Assembly: GCA_927349885.1 (NCBI GenBank)
Contig: OV651814.1
Span: 62,179,153 to 62,243,152, forward strand
Direction: 5' to 3'
DNA length: 64,000 nt
Source of the DNA: Psylliodes chrysocephalus
Lineage: Eukaryota; Arthropoda; Insecta; Coleoptera; Chrysomelidae
Part shown: positions 1 to 10,778 of the stretch, one piece after another
Position numbering within the stretch: the first letter of the stretch is position 1
How the letters are laid out: each line of letters opens with the position of its first letter
Notes under the pieces: generated by a model
What the model saw: only the letters and a program-made list of their open reading frames with translations
The model's database searches: none
What the model was told of the DNA's origin: nothing
Translations under genes and position numbers: made by a program

Positions 1-1195
1 CGAAGATATTCTCTACGATTGCCCGACACTCTTATTTTTTAGAAGATTTGTTTTCAGCGATAATTATCTTCCACCGACTGATATAAGAGATGCACCTCTT
101 TGCGATGCATGACACATTAAATCTGTAGGGTAGCACACAAGCTAGGAGGTGCCTATCTACTTAAGAGGATGTACAATGAACCTAGTGAGGCCTCAGTACC
201 GTTAGTTAATTCACCCTTCATACGTTAACAAATAAAGATGATATGTCCTTAAAAGAAACGAAAACTCAAAAGTTTTAAAAAATGTGGTTAAAACTTTTCT
301 CTTCCTTTTGTTATTTTCTCGTATCCGGTGAAATATTGAACTTTTCAAAAATCGGAGCTATTTGACCCTTGATGGTTTTACAAAAAATTCAAATAATAAA
401 TGTTGGGAGGTGTTTATTTAGCCAAGCATTACCTCTAATTTAAAAATAAGAATAAGTTACCTAAATATGTAAAATTATTATTCGTTTAAAATTTTTCGTT
501 GGCGCTTATGAACACCCGAGAAGAACGCGACCCGACGTCAGAAAAAAACTTCAGTGTTCCAGAGGGATCATCCATCACTTTTTGTCGAGATTTGCAGGAC
601 GAAGACGAGGTCTCCTTGTCGATGGTTATGTTATGATGGTCTCGGTCCTCAATGTCAACTGCGGAGTGTGTTCCGAAATGATAATAGGATTAATGGAATG
701 TAACGAACATCATTTATATACAGATAAAGCTTAAAGCTTAGCTTGCACACTAAAAAAATGTTTGTCGAAGCCCAAGCTAACTATATAGGTTAAATAAAAA
801 TCTGCTGGAAACTACTTGTGTATTTTTAACGTTGATTCATTTTTTTTTTATTCAAAGTTAACATTTGACAAGCGAACTTTGGTTGTTTTTGAAATAAAAT
901 ATTCGTAGATATACATAATAAATTATGACTAAGCTAGGAATTTTCAGTAAATAATTTCAAAAAAAAGCTAATTCAATTAATTTAAATTTGTTATTATAAC
1001 TTTAAAGGTCATTTGTACCGCAATTCGTTAAGAAGAGTTAACGAAAATAATATGGACAGTGAATGTCATATATACATATATCTTATTCATAATTAGTAAA
1101 AGCATTGTATAAATATATCTAGTAAGTCAACGCTTATAAAGACAAAGTTTGATTTTATTATGCTAATTACGAGTTTTGACTTTCAAACTCACTTT
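1..1195. other. AT-rich stretch, no gene recognised
   Basis: No open frame with recognisable similarity was seen. The end near 1,200-1,430 continues into the downstream part of the minus-strand gypsy relic, so part of this stretch may be the untranslated 3' end or LTR of that element. No second copy of any LTR-like sequence was found in the window to confirm this. Confidence 0.4.
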
Positions 1196-1319
1196 TTAAA
1201 AACTACTAATTTTATTTTTGAAAACACTTTTAATAATTTTTATATTATAAATACAAAGTAAAAATATATATATAAGACTAAAAAATAATATTAATTGGCA
1301 ATCTATATTAAAAATAAGT

Positions 1320-3500
1320 GCTGATAACGGTGGACATTGGCCGGCCGTGGTTGCATCGCTAAACCTTTGACCATGTGGAATGTGATGAATCGGCAGGTCA
1401 ATGTTCTGTAACTTCTCCATCCCCTAGATGAGTCTTGTAAGGGACGAACAAGACTTTCCCAGTTTCTACGTCATCGGTTGATGTCTGTTGTCTGCGAAAA
1501 CTTGTTTTGTTATTGAATTTTCTCTTGGCTCTTGTATATTCCTTGAAGTGGTAGCTGGATTAGAAAGCTTCCTTGGAGATATATAATTTTTGTGATAAAG
1601 CAATGGATATTGAGCTTCATTGGATGTGGGATTTTACTTTAGTTTTCTGGTACTTGATATTCTTCTTATAAACTAAAGTTGTAGGTGTCTCAACTGTCAC
1701 AAAGCTGTCGTTCTGAACCATTTTCGGGGCGAATCTAGAAAGGAGTTTGTTTCGTTTAAGGGTCCTCCTTAACTAGATTTTAGAGTTTGGCTTGTAAGAA
1801 ATAGGTGTGTGTCTTGTTTTATTTCTTTTCTCCATGTTGGCTTTCTTGTTGTCGTATATACGATATGTTCATTAATTTCTTTGTAAATTTCTTTGGGTTT
1901 CTCTCGGTAATGTTCTTCGTAATTGTTTAATAACATTTTGTTGATACCCATGTCGAAAGGGTCTCTGGTGTCTAAATGTCCATTTAATACTTCGATAGGT
2001 TTCAACTTCGTTGTCGAATATATAGAATTATTGCAACCCAGAATGGCGTAGGGCATTTTCTCTTTAATTGGAATGGCCGTCTGAGTACTTCTTAATATTC
2101 TTAAGTGTTCTACTATTGTGGAATGAAATCGCTCAATGATTACGTTGGACTGAGGGTTGTCAGGTATTATGTAGTTAATTGAAATTTTATGAACATCTAC
2201 GAAATCTTAATTAACGCCGTTTTTGAACTCTGTACCTCTATCAGCAACAATCATCTTTGGCAATCCATGGTGTGTTATGAAGACTAAAAGTGCACCTACT
2301 ATGTTGACTGCAGTTACTTCTTCTAGAGGATAGGCTTGACCATATTTTGAAAATGCATCCACAATTGTTAAAAAATTTTGTCCACTATCTTGAAAGACGT
2401 CGATGGCAACTATCTCTAGAGGTGGTAGGAGTTGGTGTGAGCATGAACTGCGGTTTCGGCGGAGTTCTGTCCTATTTATTTTTTTGACATATATCACAGA
2501 AATTGAAGATATCTTCTATGTCTTTCTTCAGATTTGGACAAAAATATCGTTTTCTAATTTGTAGTTTGGTCTCGTTTGGTCTACATTTCACTATATCATA
2601 GGAGTTGTGTTTGAACATCTTTTTGATAGTTTCGCTTATATAGATGTATAATTCATCACTTTAGAATTGGCATTCATATTTTCTTTTTCTCTGTAGAAAT
2701 TCTTTGAAAAATTTGACTATATTGACTAGCAGATCTTTTTTTCCCAATTGGACGTGGACTTGTAGTTTATTTGGAAAAATTTGTGATATTTCTGGAAGTC
2801 TTGTTTCGTAATTCACTGTTTTGAAAATAATTTGCTGATTGTAGTAATTAAGAGTTTTTCTGAAATTGTGATCCCTAATACGGGATTTTTTATTGCAGTA
2901 TGTCTTGTGTTATCATTGTCTTCTTTGGGTCCTACGTTTTGTTTTTGTTTTTCTAAGTGAGTATTTGGTGCTTTCTTGTAGGATCTCGTCAACGATTTCG
3001 TTAATTTTTTGGTTTTTGTCGCGTTTATTGCACATTGACATCGTCATCGAAATTTTCAAGGAATTTTTCTATACTGTGATCTGTGTGTTGGATATCTTTG
3101 ATGTGTACTTCTATTCTTGACAAAGCGTCTGCCTTAGTGTTTGCTTCACCTTTTTTATAAACTACCTCGTGATCGTATTCTTCTAGTCGAAGGCTCCATC
3201 TGACTAACTTCGAATTTGGCTTTTTCAGTGAAAATAGATATTGAAGGGGTCGATGATTTTAAAATTTCTCCCAAATAAATAAGAAGTATTTAGTGGCCCA
3301 TACTATAGCAAGCATTTCTTTCTTGATCGTGGAATATTTTATTTCTGTTTCGTTTAGTGTCCTAGAGACGTAACCGATTGGTTTGTCACATCCAACAGAG
3401 CCTAGAGATAGAATGGCTCCAATAGCAAAGTTGCTTGCATCTGTTGTGAGGTTAAAATGCTTTGTGAAATCGGTATTTTCTCCCCGTTTCATTCACAGAT
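1320..3500 (-). pseudogene. Ty3/gypsy retrotransposon pol relic: RT end, RNase H, integrase
   Basis: Reading right to left, the minus strand gives the RT/RNase H junction at 3492-3259, with the words LTTDASNFAIGAIL and YSTIKKEMLAIVWA. It continues in shifted frames through HRPLQYLFSLKKPNSKLVRW and a DALSR-like word (about 3250-3100), which is the usual gypsy RNase H end. A zinc-binding integrase head (RKRYFCPNLKKDIE and C-x2-C, about 2570-2500) is followed by the integrase core at 2497-2207, with AIDVF and ADRGTEF as the first two catalytic Asp regions. A further core and C-terminal part lies at 2056-1769 (MPYAILGCNNS). At least four frameshifts or stops separate these pieces, and reverse transcriptase proper is missing upstream of 3500. 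The order RT-RNase H-integrase is that of gypsy rather than copia. This is a dead fragment; the family assignment within gypsy is open. Confidence 0.85.
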
Positions 3501-3569
3501 ACCTAAATCAAAAAATATGTAAATTAAAATATGGAAAATTTGTTAAATAGACTATTTATAAGACTAATT

Positions 3570-3640
3570 TATAGATTTTATTTTAGTAGCTTAGTTGATA
3601 TTCTTGGGACAATGAATTATTTTAAAAAATATATACCCAT
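3570..3640 (+). pseudogene. Short gypsy RT-like scrap
   Basis: The plus strand reads DILGTMNYFKKYIP, which resembles the conserved FLGxxNYYRKFIP word at the end of gypsy reverse transcriptase. Only about 20 residues can be matched before the sequence runs into the CCCATATAGC element end at 3641. The orientation is opposite to the neighbouring gypsy relic, so this would be a separate copy. The match is short and may be chance. Confidence 0.35.
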
Positions 3641-3790
3641 CCCATATAGCACACATTATTTTCGAAGTGTTTCAGATATATTTCAAACGTTTCAAACATA
3701 CAACATTTCAGACACAAGTTTCTGAAATATTTTAGTTAAATATTTCACTGAAAATATTTCTAAAACATGGTATAAATGTTACACCACAGG
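3641..3790. mobile_element. Possible end of a CCCAnnnAGCA-type non-autonomous element
   Basis: The stretch opens with CCCATATAGCACACATTATT. It is followed by repeated TTTCAGA/TTTCAAA words and their complement TCTGAAA (3670-3760). Start and internal style match three other elements in this window (10,779; 17,454; end at about 21,056). No opposite end was found, so only one terminus can be offered. Confidence 0.35.
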
Positions 3791-4224
3791 TTACTAAATG
3801 GGTTATGTTGTAAAAGGCTAACACCTAGTAAAGAATTTCTGATTTGTAAGAAGAAGACGGGATATGTAGTTATTTTATTACTTGTCCAGCCAGAGACAAC
3901 ATACATATTCTAAATAATAATAGATTTTCCATTTCCTTTTTTTTTGTTATTTATGCGTTGTGCTGTTGTTGTATGGATAGCAGAATATATCTTAAGAAAT
4001 TAAGGTGAGTACTACACTAGTTTTATTTATTAGTTCTACAGCCGATTAAAAAGCAGAGCTTTGTTTTGTTTGGACATAAGTATTGTTTGTTTTATTATAG
4101 TTAATTTAAAAAAAATATTAAAACTATTCTTAATTAAATAATTTGCATAAATACTTTTTTATTGCATATAATTTCTTTCAGATCAGTGAATTTAAAGAAA
4201 TTCGTGGAAATGAAGCAATTTGTC

Positions 4225-4490
4225 AGCTTTGGTTCTGTGCCAGTAAATCTAACATGCAAGTTATTTAACGTTTCCAGAATAAAGTTTTAAGGAACATCGT
4301 CGATACACTCTGATACTGCCGCAATACCGAACTTCATGGGACCTTAAAGTAAAGGTTGTTGAAAATACAATAAAAAAATTTGCCAGTTGTCACCAACAAT
4401 GACTGCTCCAACATGGAAACCTTGAGAATATCCAGCTCCTCAACAATGCCAATTAAAAGGCTGTTTTCGCGGATCACTATTTTAGCATTG
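4225..4490 (+). pseudogene. 3' scrap of a jockey-like LINE reverse transcriptase
   Basis: Read across frames, the strand gives RFQNKVLRNIVD, then YCRNTELHG, VENTIKKFASCHQQ and a final part near LEISSSST. This matches the tail of jockey-type LINE polymerases (IQRxQNKxLRxIxxAPWYxxNxxLHxDL). At least three frameshifts occur in about 265 bases. No endonuclease or RT core is present next to it, so this is a 5'-truncated and decayed copy. Confidence 0.65.
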
Positions 4491-4499
4491 TCCATGTAT

Positions 4500-5153
4500 C
4501 TTAATTATTCATCATCAGTATAATTTCATTTTTTGCTGAGGTATTCAAAAGAAACCCTAATAATCTTCTTCCGTCTTTTAATTACACCCTAGTTTTTTTT
4601 AAATAAAAATTAAAAATGAATATTAAATTTTATTAATTTGCAGATTTGCTGATTTTTTTTCTATTTTTTTTTTCTATTTACAAGTTTTTGCTAAAATCAA
4701 GAACTAATTGAGTTTTGTGGTAAACCGTTTTCCAATAATATTTTTATTTCGAACTCGTGAAAATATATCTCTCTTTATCACATACCTGGAAACGACGGTG
4801 GCAAATATAGTGATTCGGCCTGGACCTAACTCGCTCTTTTGGTTGTAAAAATTTTTTATAATATATTTTTTATTATTTTTTACGTGTTGTGTAACTAATT
4901 ATGAAAGAAAAAAGTCGTGCAGTTACTAGCAAAAGGTTAGACTATTTTTAATTTATTGAAAATATTATATAAGTAACCTTAATTATTTTGCTAATGTCAA
5001 ATCCTAATGTACTGACACCCCATTCTAATCACGCCCTATCGTAATCATGCCTTACCCTAGAGATCTGCCTAAAAATACAAGTCAACGACATATTCTAACT
5101 CAAATCAAATTTTAATTTGAGTTTAATTTGTGCGTTATTTTTGTTATTGTGAA
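4500..5153. other. AT-rich, no gene recognised
   Basis: Only homopolymer-rich AT sequence is seen. The last part probably contains the 5' flank of the Phantom-type element that begins with its ATG at 5154. No terminal inverted repeat could be matched to the far side of that element. Confidence 0.4.
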
Positions 5154-6014
5154 ATGGGAAAAAGAAAATTATCGTATAAGAGAAAGTCGAAATCTTTCTC
5201 AAGCAACAGGTAAGTTTTTGTATACTTCTTATATCTCGCATTATATTGTTAATTTTTTTTTAATATATACTTATTTGTTTATATATTTTATCTACTTTGA
5301 AGATGAAATAATTAATAGAAAATTTGACAGTATATTTAGAGCATTTTAAAAGGGAATTCTTTTAAATTTAAATGTATACCAAACACTCGTTTCGTAAGCA
5401 TTACGTATTTTCCTACTACTTTCATTATATAAAAATCTCGTTAAGTGAAAATCTACCAAATTTTGGCTTTTCTCCTAGTAATGGATTATCATGTAGTAAA
5501 GGCCAAAACAATAATAACGTAAACAGCATTTATAAATATATTTGCTGCCAATTAAGTAATTGTTTGTTCTTGTAATAATTAATCTTGTTTATTATTATAA
5601 TATTTTATTTACAGGAATCTTCCATGCAATAAATTAAAATATGCTAGGACAAAGATGCCTATTCGACAAAATAATAAACAGTAAGTGTATCATAGCTCTT
5701 TTCGATATTTTTACTAAATTGGTAAATATTTTCGGTTGCTTATTTCTGAACCTGCTCAAGTAGAAGCAGCTGAGATATGTGTTGAGATTCAAATAGAAAA
5801 CAAACCATCGACATCTTTTGATGCAAATAATATCGGCAGAAGAATTGTAGACATTCCCTATTTTATTCAATTCATTATTTCTCTAAATAAACATGAGCCT
5901 TTCGATTGTGGCTTTGGTGATATGGAATTTATAGGAGAGCACAGAATTGGTCTAACAAGCTTGTTACAATCACCAAATTTTCCGCCCTTTTGGTGGTTTT
6001 CTTGCATTTTCTAA
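5154..6014 (+). pseudogene. Phantom-type Mutator transposase gene, 5' exons
   Basis: A putative first exon 5154-5209 (MGKRKLSYKRKS) ends at a GTAAGT donor. A second exon 5615-5680 follows an ACAG acceptor, encodes a basic stretch (NLPCNKLKYARTKMPIRQNN) and ends at GTAAGT. A third block, about 5740-5960, reads NIGRRIVDIPYF, CGFGDMEF and HRIGLTS, the conserved opening found in insect Mutator-like transposases of the Phantom group. The frame then degenerates into foreign sequence and resumes near 7,970 (CFRLQCKMCN). The acceptor of the third exon could not be placed in frame. Exon limits are inference from splice consensus and from memory of the family. Confidence 0.7.
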
Positions 6015-6110
6015 GGTAAATAAACTCTTCCCACTTGATAAAACATTTATTTATAAGTAACGTAACATTGTACAAAGGAATATTGTCTCCACAGGAAAAA
6101 GTACTTCTAA

Positions 6111-6162
6111 ATCTCCTTCGGTTCTAAATCTCCTTTGTTCCTAAATCTCCTTAGTTTCTGGA
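6111..6162. repeat. Short tandem repeat, about 17-bp unit, three copies
   Basis: The word CTAAATCTCCTT recurs three times, separated by CGGTT or TGTTC-like linkers. It is an imperfect minisatellite without coding content. Confidence 0.8.
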
Positions 6163-6360
6163 TCTTTTTGTTTTAATGTCCTGAAATAAATTAAATATAT
6201 TATTAGTCGATCACAACAACATAGTTAAGTTAGGTTAGCAAACAAAATATGACGGCTGTCGAATATTCTTCTCAGTTAGGAGTTGGTCCTAAATGGCTTA
6301 AGGTTTCGGCGACCCTGAAGATTGAGACCTTGGCTGTCAGTTCATAACATATTTAGGCAA

Positions 6361-6737
6361 AAAGAAGAAGAAGAAGAAGAAGAAGAAGAAGAAGAAGAAG
6401 AAGAAGAAGAAGAAGAAGAAGAAGAAGAAGAAGAAGAAGAAGAAGAAAAGAAGAAGAAGAAGAAGAAGAAGAAGAAGAGAAGAAGAAAAGAAGAAGAAGA
6501 AGAAGAAGAAGAAGAAGAAGAAGAAGAAGAAGAAGAAGAAGAAGAAGAAGAAAGAAGAAGAAGAAGAAGAAGAAGAAGAAGAAGAAGAAGAAGAAGAAGA
6601 AGAAGAAGAAGAAGAAGAAGAAGAAGAAGAAGAAGAAGAAGAAGAAGAAGAAGAAGAGAAGAAGAAGAAGAAGAAGAAGAAGAAGAAGAAGAAGAAGAAG
6701 AAGAAGAAGAAGAAGAAGAAGAAGAAGAAGAAGAAGA
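6361..6737. repeat. Long (GAA/AGA)n microsatellite
   Basis: About 377 bases of almost uninterrupted GAA/AAG triplets. Four single-base interruptions (near 6,447, 6,479-6,488, 6,551 and 6,656) shift the register. One strand is pure purine and the other pure pyrimidine, a property known to favour triplex (H-DNA) structures. The long open frames of Glu/Lys/Arg or Leu/Phe/Ser on either strand are a by-product of the repeat and not genes. Confidence 0.97.
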
Positions 6738-7959
6738 ACTTCCTTGGTGGGAATCGCCTCCATTTTGCCTAACGGTTTCCGGTTTTGTTTCTTCTGGTTT
6801 GAATTGAAGAAAAAACTGTCCTTAGATCTTGGTTCTCGTGAGTTGTACGTATCGGTTTGCTAGATTTTTCCAAGTATAAGGAAATAGATCGTTGTCAAAA
6901 GTAATTATTAGTAGACCTAAGGATCTATTTATAGCAAATTGTGGATTTTCTTTTGACTATATTAGTTTAAACTTTGAGGCTCTATTACATCAGTGGTAAG
7001 TGCCCCGCTTAATGCCAACAGTACGCTCTAGGTATGAATTTTACTCAACTGCCTTTATTATTTTAGGCCTCCTTCCTTTGAGCTTGAATATAACACCATA
7101 TCATCATAGTTTAGGGTTTCCATAAACGCCCTTCTCTTCTTATCCTTGTTACCTGCATAAGGGTCGTACCAGTCAAGTTTCTTCCATCTCATCGTCGCGG
7201 AATCTTGCTGAACGACGAGACACCTGAGGCTATCTATAACAGGGAATAAGGAACCACTAGTAACTGAATAAAAATATCAAAGGGGTGTACTTACCGAGGT
7301 AGTTGCCACCCTGAGACAGCTCCTACCATAGACGAGAGCATCGCAGGAAAGACAAGTAAGCTTTTTCCACATCCTTTGAGAGTTTAGAAGTGATTGGTCA
7401 CGAAAAACCTTTTCGAACACAGTTTTAAATCATTTGAACTTTAGTTATAGTTTATTTAAGGTTTGGTTTCGAAACTTCACTCGAACGTTTAATTCAAATT
7501 AAACATAGGTTATTGACTTTTGGCGAGAAACCATATAGATATTCACTTTTGAATTAATTACACAATATAAAAATCACTTGTTTATTTATCACGTATAACG
7601 ACATTTACTATAGTTTAGTTTCATTCACTAGTTTCGAAGGCGATTGATGGCGAATAAACACCCAAATATTTAGTTTTAAGACACTTTAAATGTGAACAAT
7701 CTGTATATATACATATTGGGGCGGTAAGACCGTAACTTATTAAATGTGTAGCACTTTGTGACAGAACCATTTAATAACAAGCCACCCTTACACCTTCAGA
7801 CCATAACTACACTATTATAATGTCCATTGTTAACACCCCAAAATCAATACACTACTTCAAATACACGCTGCAGTTTTATTAATTTTATTTTTATTAAGTC
7901 ATCACACAAATTCTTACGGAACCCTCGAGATTACCGTTTAATTATCCACCAAGGATAGT

Positions 7960-9770
7960 AAAAGGGCATCAAGCTGCTTTAGACTTCAATGCAAAATGTG
8001 TAATCTCAGTACAGATTTAAACACTGAAAATTCAAAACTGACTACTGAAATGAATTTAAACTCAGCTGCAGTATTGGATACTCTATCAACTGGACGTGGG
8101 CATACACAAATAGTTGATCAGTATGCCATAATAAATATACCACAAATGTCGTTTCGACTCAGCTCGTAATGAGTTGGTAAGTAAAAGTATTTTTAAAGCA
8201 ATCTGGGAGGCCATGGAACAAGCAGTACTGGAAGAATTGTAATTAGCAAAAGATATTGGAGAAGTAGATAAAAAAGAAAATGGTCTAATTGCAGAGATTG
8301 TTGACGGTACATGGTCTAAACGGTCATATAAAGTTAATTATTATGCTTTATCTGGAGTTGTAAGTTTATATTTTAATATTATAATGTGTGATCCAAAAAC
8401 AATGTTTTTAAAGTAAGCCATGACCGACAGAATTGTGAAGAATCCCATATGCGTGATTTTTCCATTGTCTACTTTGGAAACATTTTTATATTTGACATAA
8501 CATATAAAGGGTTTGTTTTTAAATGCACTCATTTTTTACAGACTTGTATTATTGGGGCGAAAACTGGAAATGTTTTGTATGTTTTTCTTTTAAAAGTAAG
8601 TACTGTCCTATCTGTGCTCGAGCTTTAACTAAAAACAGAAAAACTGCAACTTATAAATGTTCAAATAATTTTGATGGTTCGTCGACTTCTATGGAATTGG
8701 AACTAATTTTAGAGAGATTCCGTAATAGTTTAAAAATACACAGCAGTGTTTACCAAAAAATTTGCTTAGAGAGATCCTACGAAAGAACAATGATCCGCAA
8801 AGTAGAATTCATAAATTATCTTCTCAGGAATTATTACATAAATTTGCGCGATCTTGCAAAAAAATACAGTTCAAAAAACAAAATAGTAAGTCCAGGACTA
8901 AAAAAAAATTGAGTGATAGGATTTTGAAGTTACAAGTTGGAATTAAATCGGCTGTAAATTACCACAGAAAAAATACCAGTAATAGTGTTGACAACGTGAA
9001 GCAATTAACTGCAGATATTAAATACTCTCCTTACCACACATTTGGAAATCATTCAAACTGTGTACAATATTTTTGTAAAAGAGAACAAAACGACGAATGC
9101 AGACTAATGTATGACATTGATTTGGCTGGTAATAGGCTGGTTCAAAACAGCCACAGTTTATTATTAAACATGACTAATAATGCTGCAGAGACATAAAATT
9201 CAATCGTAGCCAAAGTAGGAGAAAAGAGAATTAATTTTGCAGTAAAAGGAGGATATAATGTTCGGTGTACAGCTGCAGACATTTTTTTAATAAAAAAGAG
9301 AACTATATTCACACTTCTCATAATAAGCTGTCAAAAAGTGTTCCTGTGATTCACACACATGAGCAAACGTAGATGTAGTAGAAAAGCCAGGGGCCCTCAT
9401 TTAAAAAAACGTAAAAGAGGCGCACATAAAAATAGGGACTACGGACTTCAATGCGATGATGATGACGATGTTTTGGAACAAAAAAAAAACTGCAATTTTT
9501 GGATAAATTATTAAAATCAATAGATGATATTTGTAAAATTAAAGTATCTACTAGAGGTCAGGCGAGTAATGATCTGTGGAAAGAACATTACAAATTACGT
9601 AAAAAAGACTGTTATTAACATAATATTTTCATATTTTTACGGAACAGTCGCTATAAAATGGGGACAAGATTATGAATCTATTGCGATAGAAGAATTTAAA
9701 AGTTAATATGAAAAAACGGTACAAGAATGTGAATTATTTATTTATGAAAGACATCCATACTTGTTTATGT
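7960..9770 (+). pseudogene. Phantom-type Mutator transposase gene, main part, with YqaJ-like nuclease segment
   Basis: The frame resumes with RLQCKMCNLST, NSAAVLDTLSTGRGHTQI and, after a stop, IAEIVDGTWSKRSYKVNYYA (catalytic Asp in VDGTW). It passes a spliceosomal intron (GTAAGT near 8,357 to TTTTTACAG near 8,541) and goes on with TCIIGAKTGNVLYV, KYCPICARA, HLLRNYY-like and HTFGNHSNCVQYFC to about 9,200. These are landmarks of animal Mutator (MULE, Phantom group) transposases. From about 9,530 the text reads KVSTRGQASNDLWKEHY, then IKWGQDYESIAIEEF and FIYERHPYL, which resembles the YqaJ-like exonuclease fold (xxWGxxxExxAxxxY, CGxxxxxxxPxLxxSPDG). Several stops and frameshifts make it non-functional. 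Whether one protein originally carried both domains is inference. Confidence 0.75.
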
Positions 9771-9779
9771 TTATATTCT

Positions 9780-10494
9780 TGTTCCAAATTGACACCAGAA
9801 ATGTGATTTAAAAAAAAATTAAATATCTAGCCAATACAGATAGCTAGATTAAATTAAAAAATAAAAAATTATTATTATCAGGTACAAGGACAATTGGCTA
9901 TAACGAAAGCCAAATATTGTTAATTTATAGTTTGAATCTCACTAGGAATGTTCTTTGAGAAAATTAAGAGTGATAACAATTTTTGGTTATGTGCTGAACC
10001 AAAGTTAGTTGATTTTTATTTAAAATATTTAATAAAAGAAATTGTGAGAAGAAATTGATTTAATTTATTTTTTTGTGAATGTGTTTTGTTATGTAAAATA
10101 AAATTTTTCGTTTAAAAATAGTAGGTAATTACGGTTTCTTTTTTATTCAAGTATTTAATTTATTTTTACCTATTTTTACTTTCAATAAACGAAGAAAAGA
10201 TAAAACCAATACATTATATTTTTTATGAACTTTAAACAAAGCATATATATTATGTTCATTAAAATATACATACGTACGATTAAATAGATTTCGAAAAAAT
10301 GTTTCATCTACACTACAAATTAATTGTGAGATTGATGCGATTATTTAAAAAAAAAAACAAATGTTTTATATTTTGTACCACTGTATATTAAAGCACTTTC
10401 TAAAAATCAGTTTCTTACTTAAATATACCATTTATAAAGCCATCCAAACGTTCACGCGGATACCAAGTGTATATTATACTACTATCAACACAAT
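9780..10494. other. AT-rich flank, no gene recognised
   Basis: Sequence is about 75-80 percent A+T with poly-A and poly-T runs. It probably contains the 3' end of the Phantom-type element. No inverted-repeat end was located. Confidence 0.4.
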
Positions 10495-10498
10495 AGTT
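10495..10498. repeat. 4-bp target duplication AGTT (left)
   Basis: AGTT precedes the left inverted terminus here and follows the right terminus at 16302-16305. A 4-bp duplication is what Sola superfamily transposons generate. Confidence 0.65.
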
Positions 10499-10529
10499 CT
10501 GTGGTACTAAGGCAAAACCCGATATGTCA
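10499..10529 (+). repeat. Left terminal inverted repeat of the Sola-like element
   Basis: 31 bp, perfect inverted match to 16271-16301. The inner half contains GGCAAAACCCGATATGTCA, the word that recurs as subterminal repeats. Confidence 0.9.
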
Positions 10530-10587
10530 CAAATTGTCGATTTTTTGTTTTTAGTACCAATAAATACATTAAGTACCAAGGAATATG

Positions 10588-10778
10588 ATGGCAAAACCAT
10601 ATATGTATATGAAGCTATTGGAGAATGTAGTTTAATAAAATTAGATTCCGATATGTCAATTATATTAAAATTGGTCGATGGCTAAACCCAATATGTTAGA
10701 CATATCGAGATCTGGCATCGTCTGGCAACAGCCAAGCATTGGTGAATCCCGGTATGTCTGACATATCGGATAATGCCA
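10588..10778. promoter_or_regulatory. Left subterminal repeat cluster (GGCAAAACCNGATATGT-like)
   Basis: Divergent copies of the terminal word are visible at 10,589 (GGCAAAACCATATATGT), 10,680 (GGCTAAACCCAATATGTTA), inverted near 10,697 (ACATATCGAGATCTGGC) and 10,743 (TGAATCCCGGTATGTCTG followed by inverted ACATATCGGATAATGCC). Clusters of this kind near the ends of DNA transposons commonly bind the transposase. That role here is inference. Confidence 0.6.

Larger units (their letters stand above)
6015..7950. mobile_element. Insertion splitting the Phantom-type transposase gene
   Basis: About 1.9 kb lies between the halves of one protein (after RIGLTS, before CFRLQCKMCN). It holds a minisatellite at 6,111-6,162, the GAA tract at 6,361-6,737 and anonymous sequence with no long open frame apart from the tract itself. 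A degenerate tRNA-like stretch (AGTGGTAAGTGCCC then AGGTATGAATTTTAC, about 6,990-7,043) could be a SINE head, but the fit is poor. Neither matching ends nor a target duplication could be shown, so the element class is unknown. Confidence 0.5.

Noticed and set aside
1769..2056. Independent host gene on the minus strand
   Set aside because: In order and orientation with RNase H and integrase pieces of a gypsy element; it is the integrase C-terminal part.
6322..6807. Long open frames of Glu/Lys/Arg (plus) and Leu/Phe/Ser (minus)
   Set aside because: They exist only because the GAA repeat contains no stop codon in most frames; no unique protein part is present.
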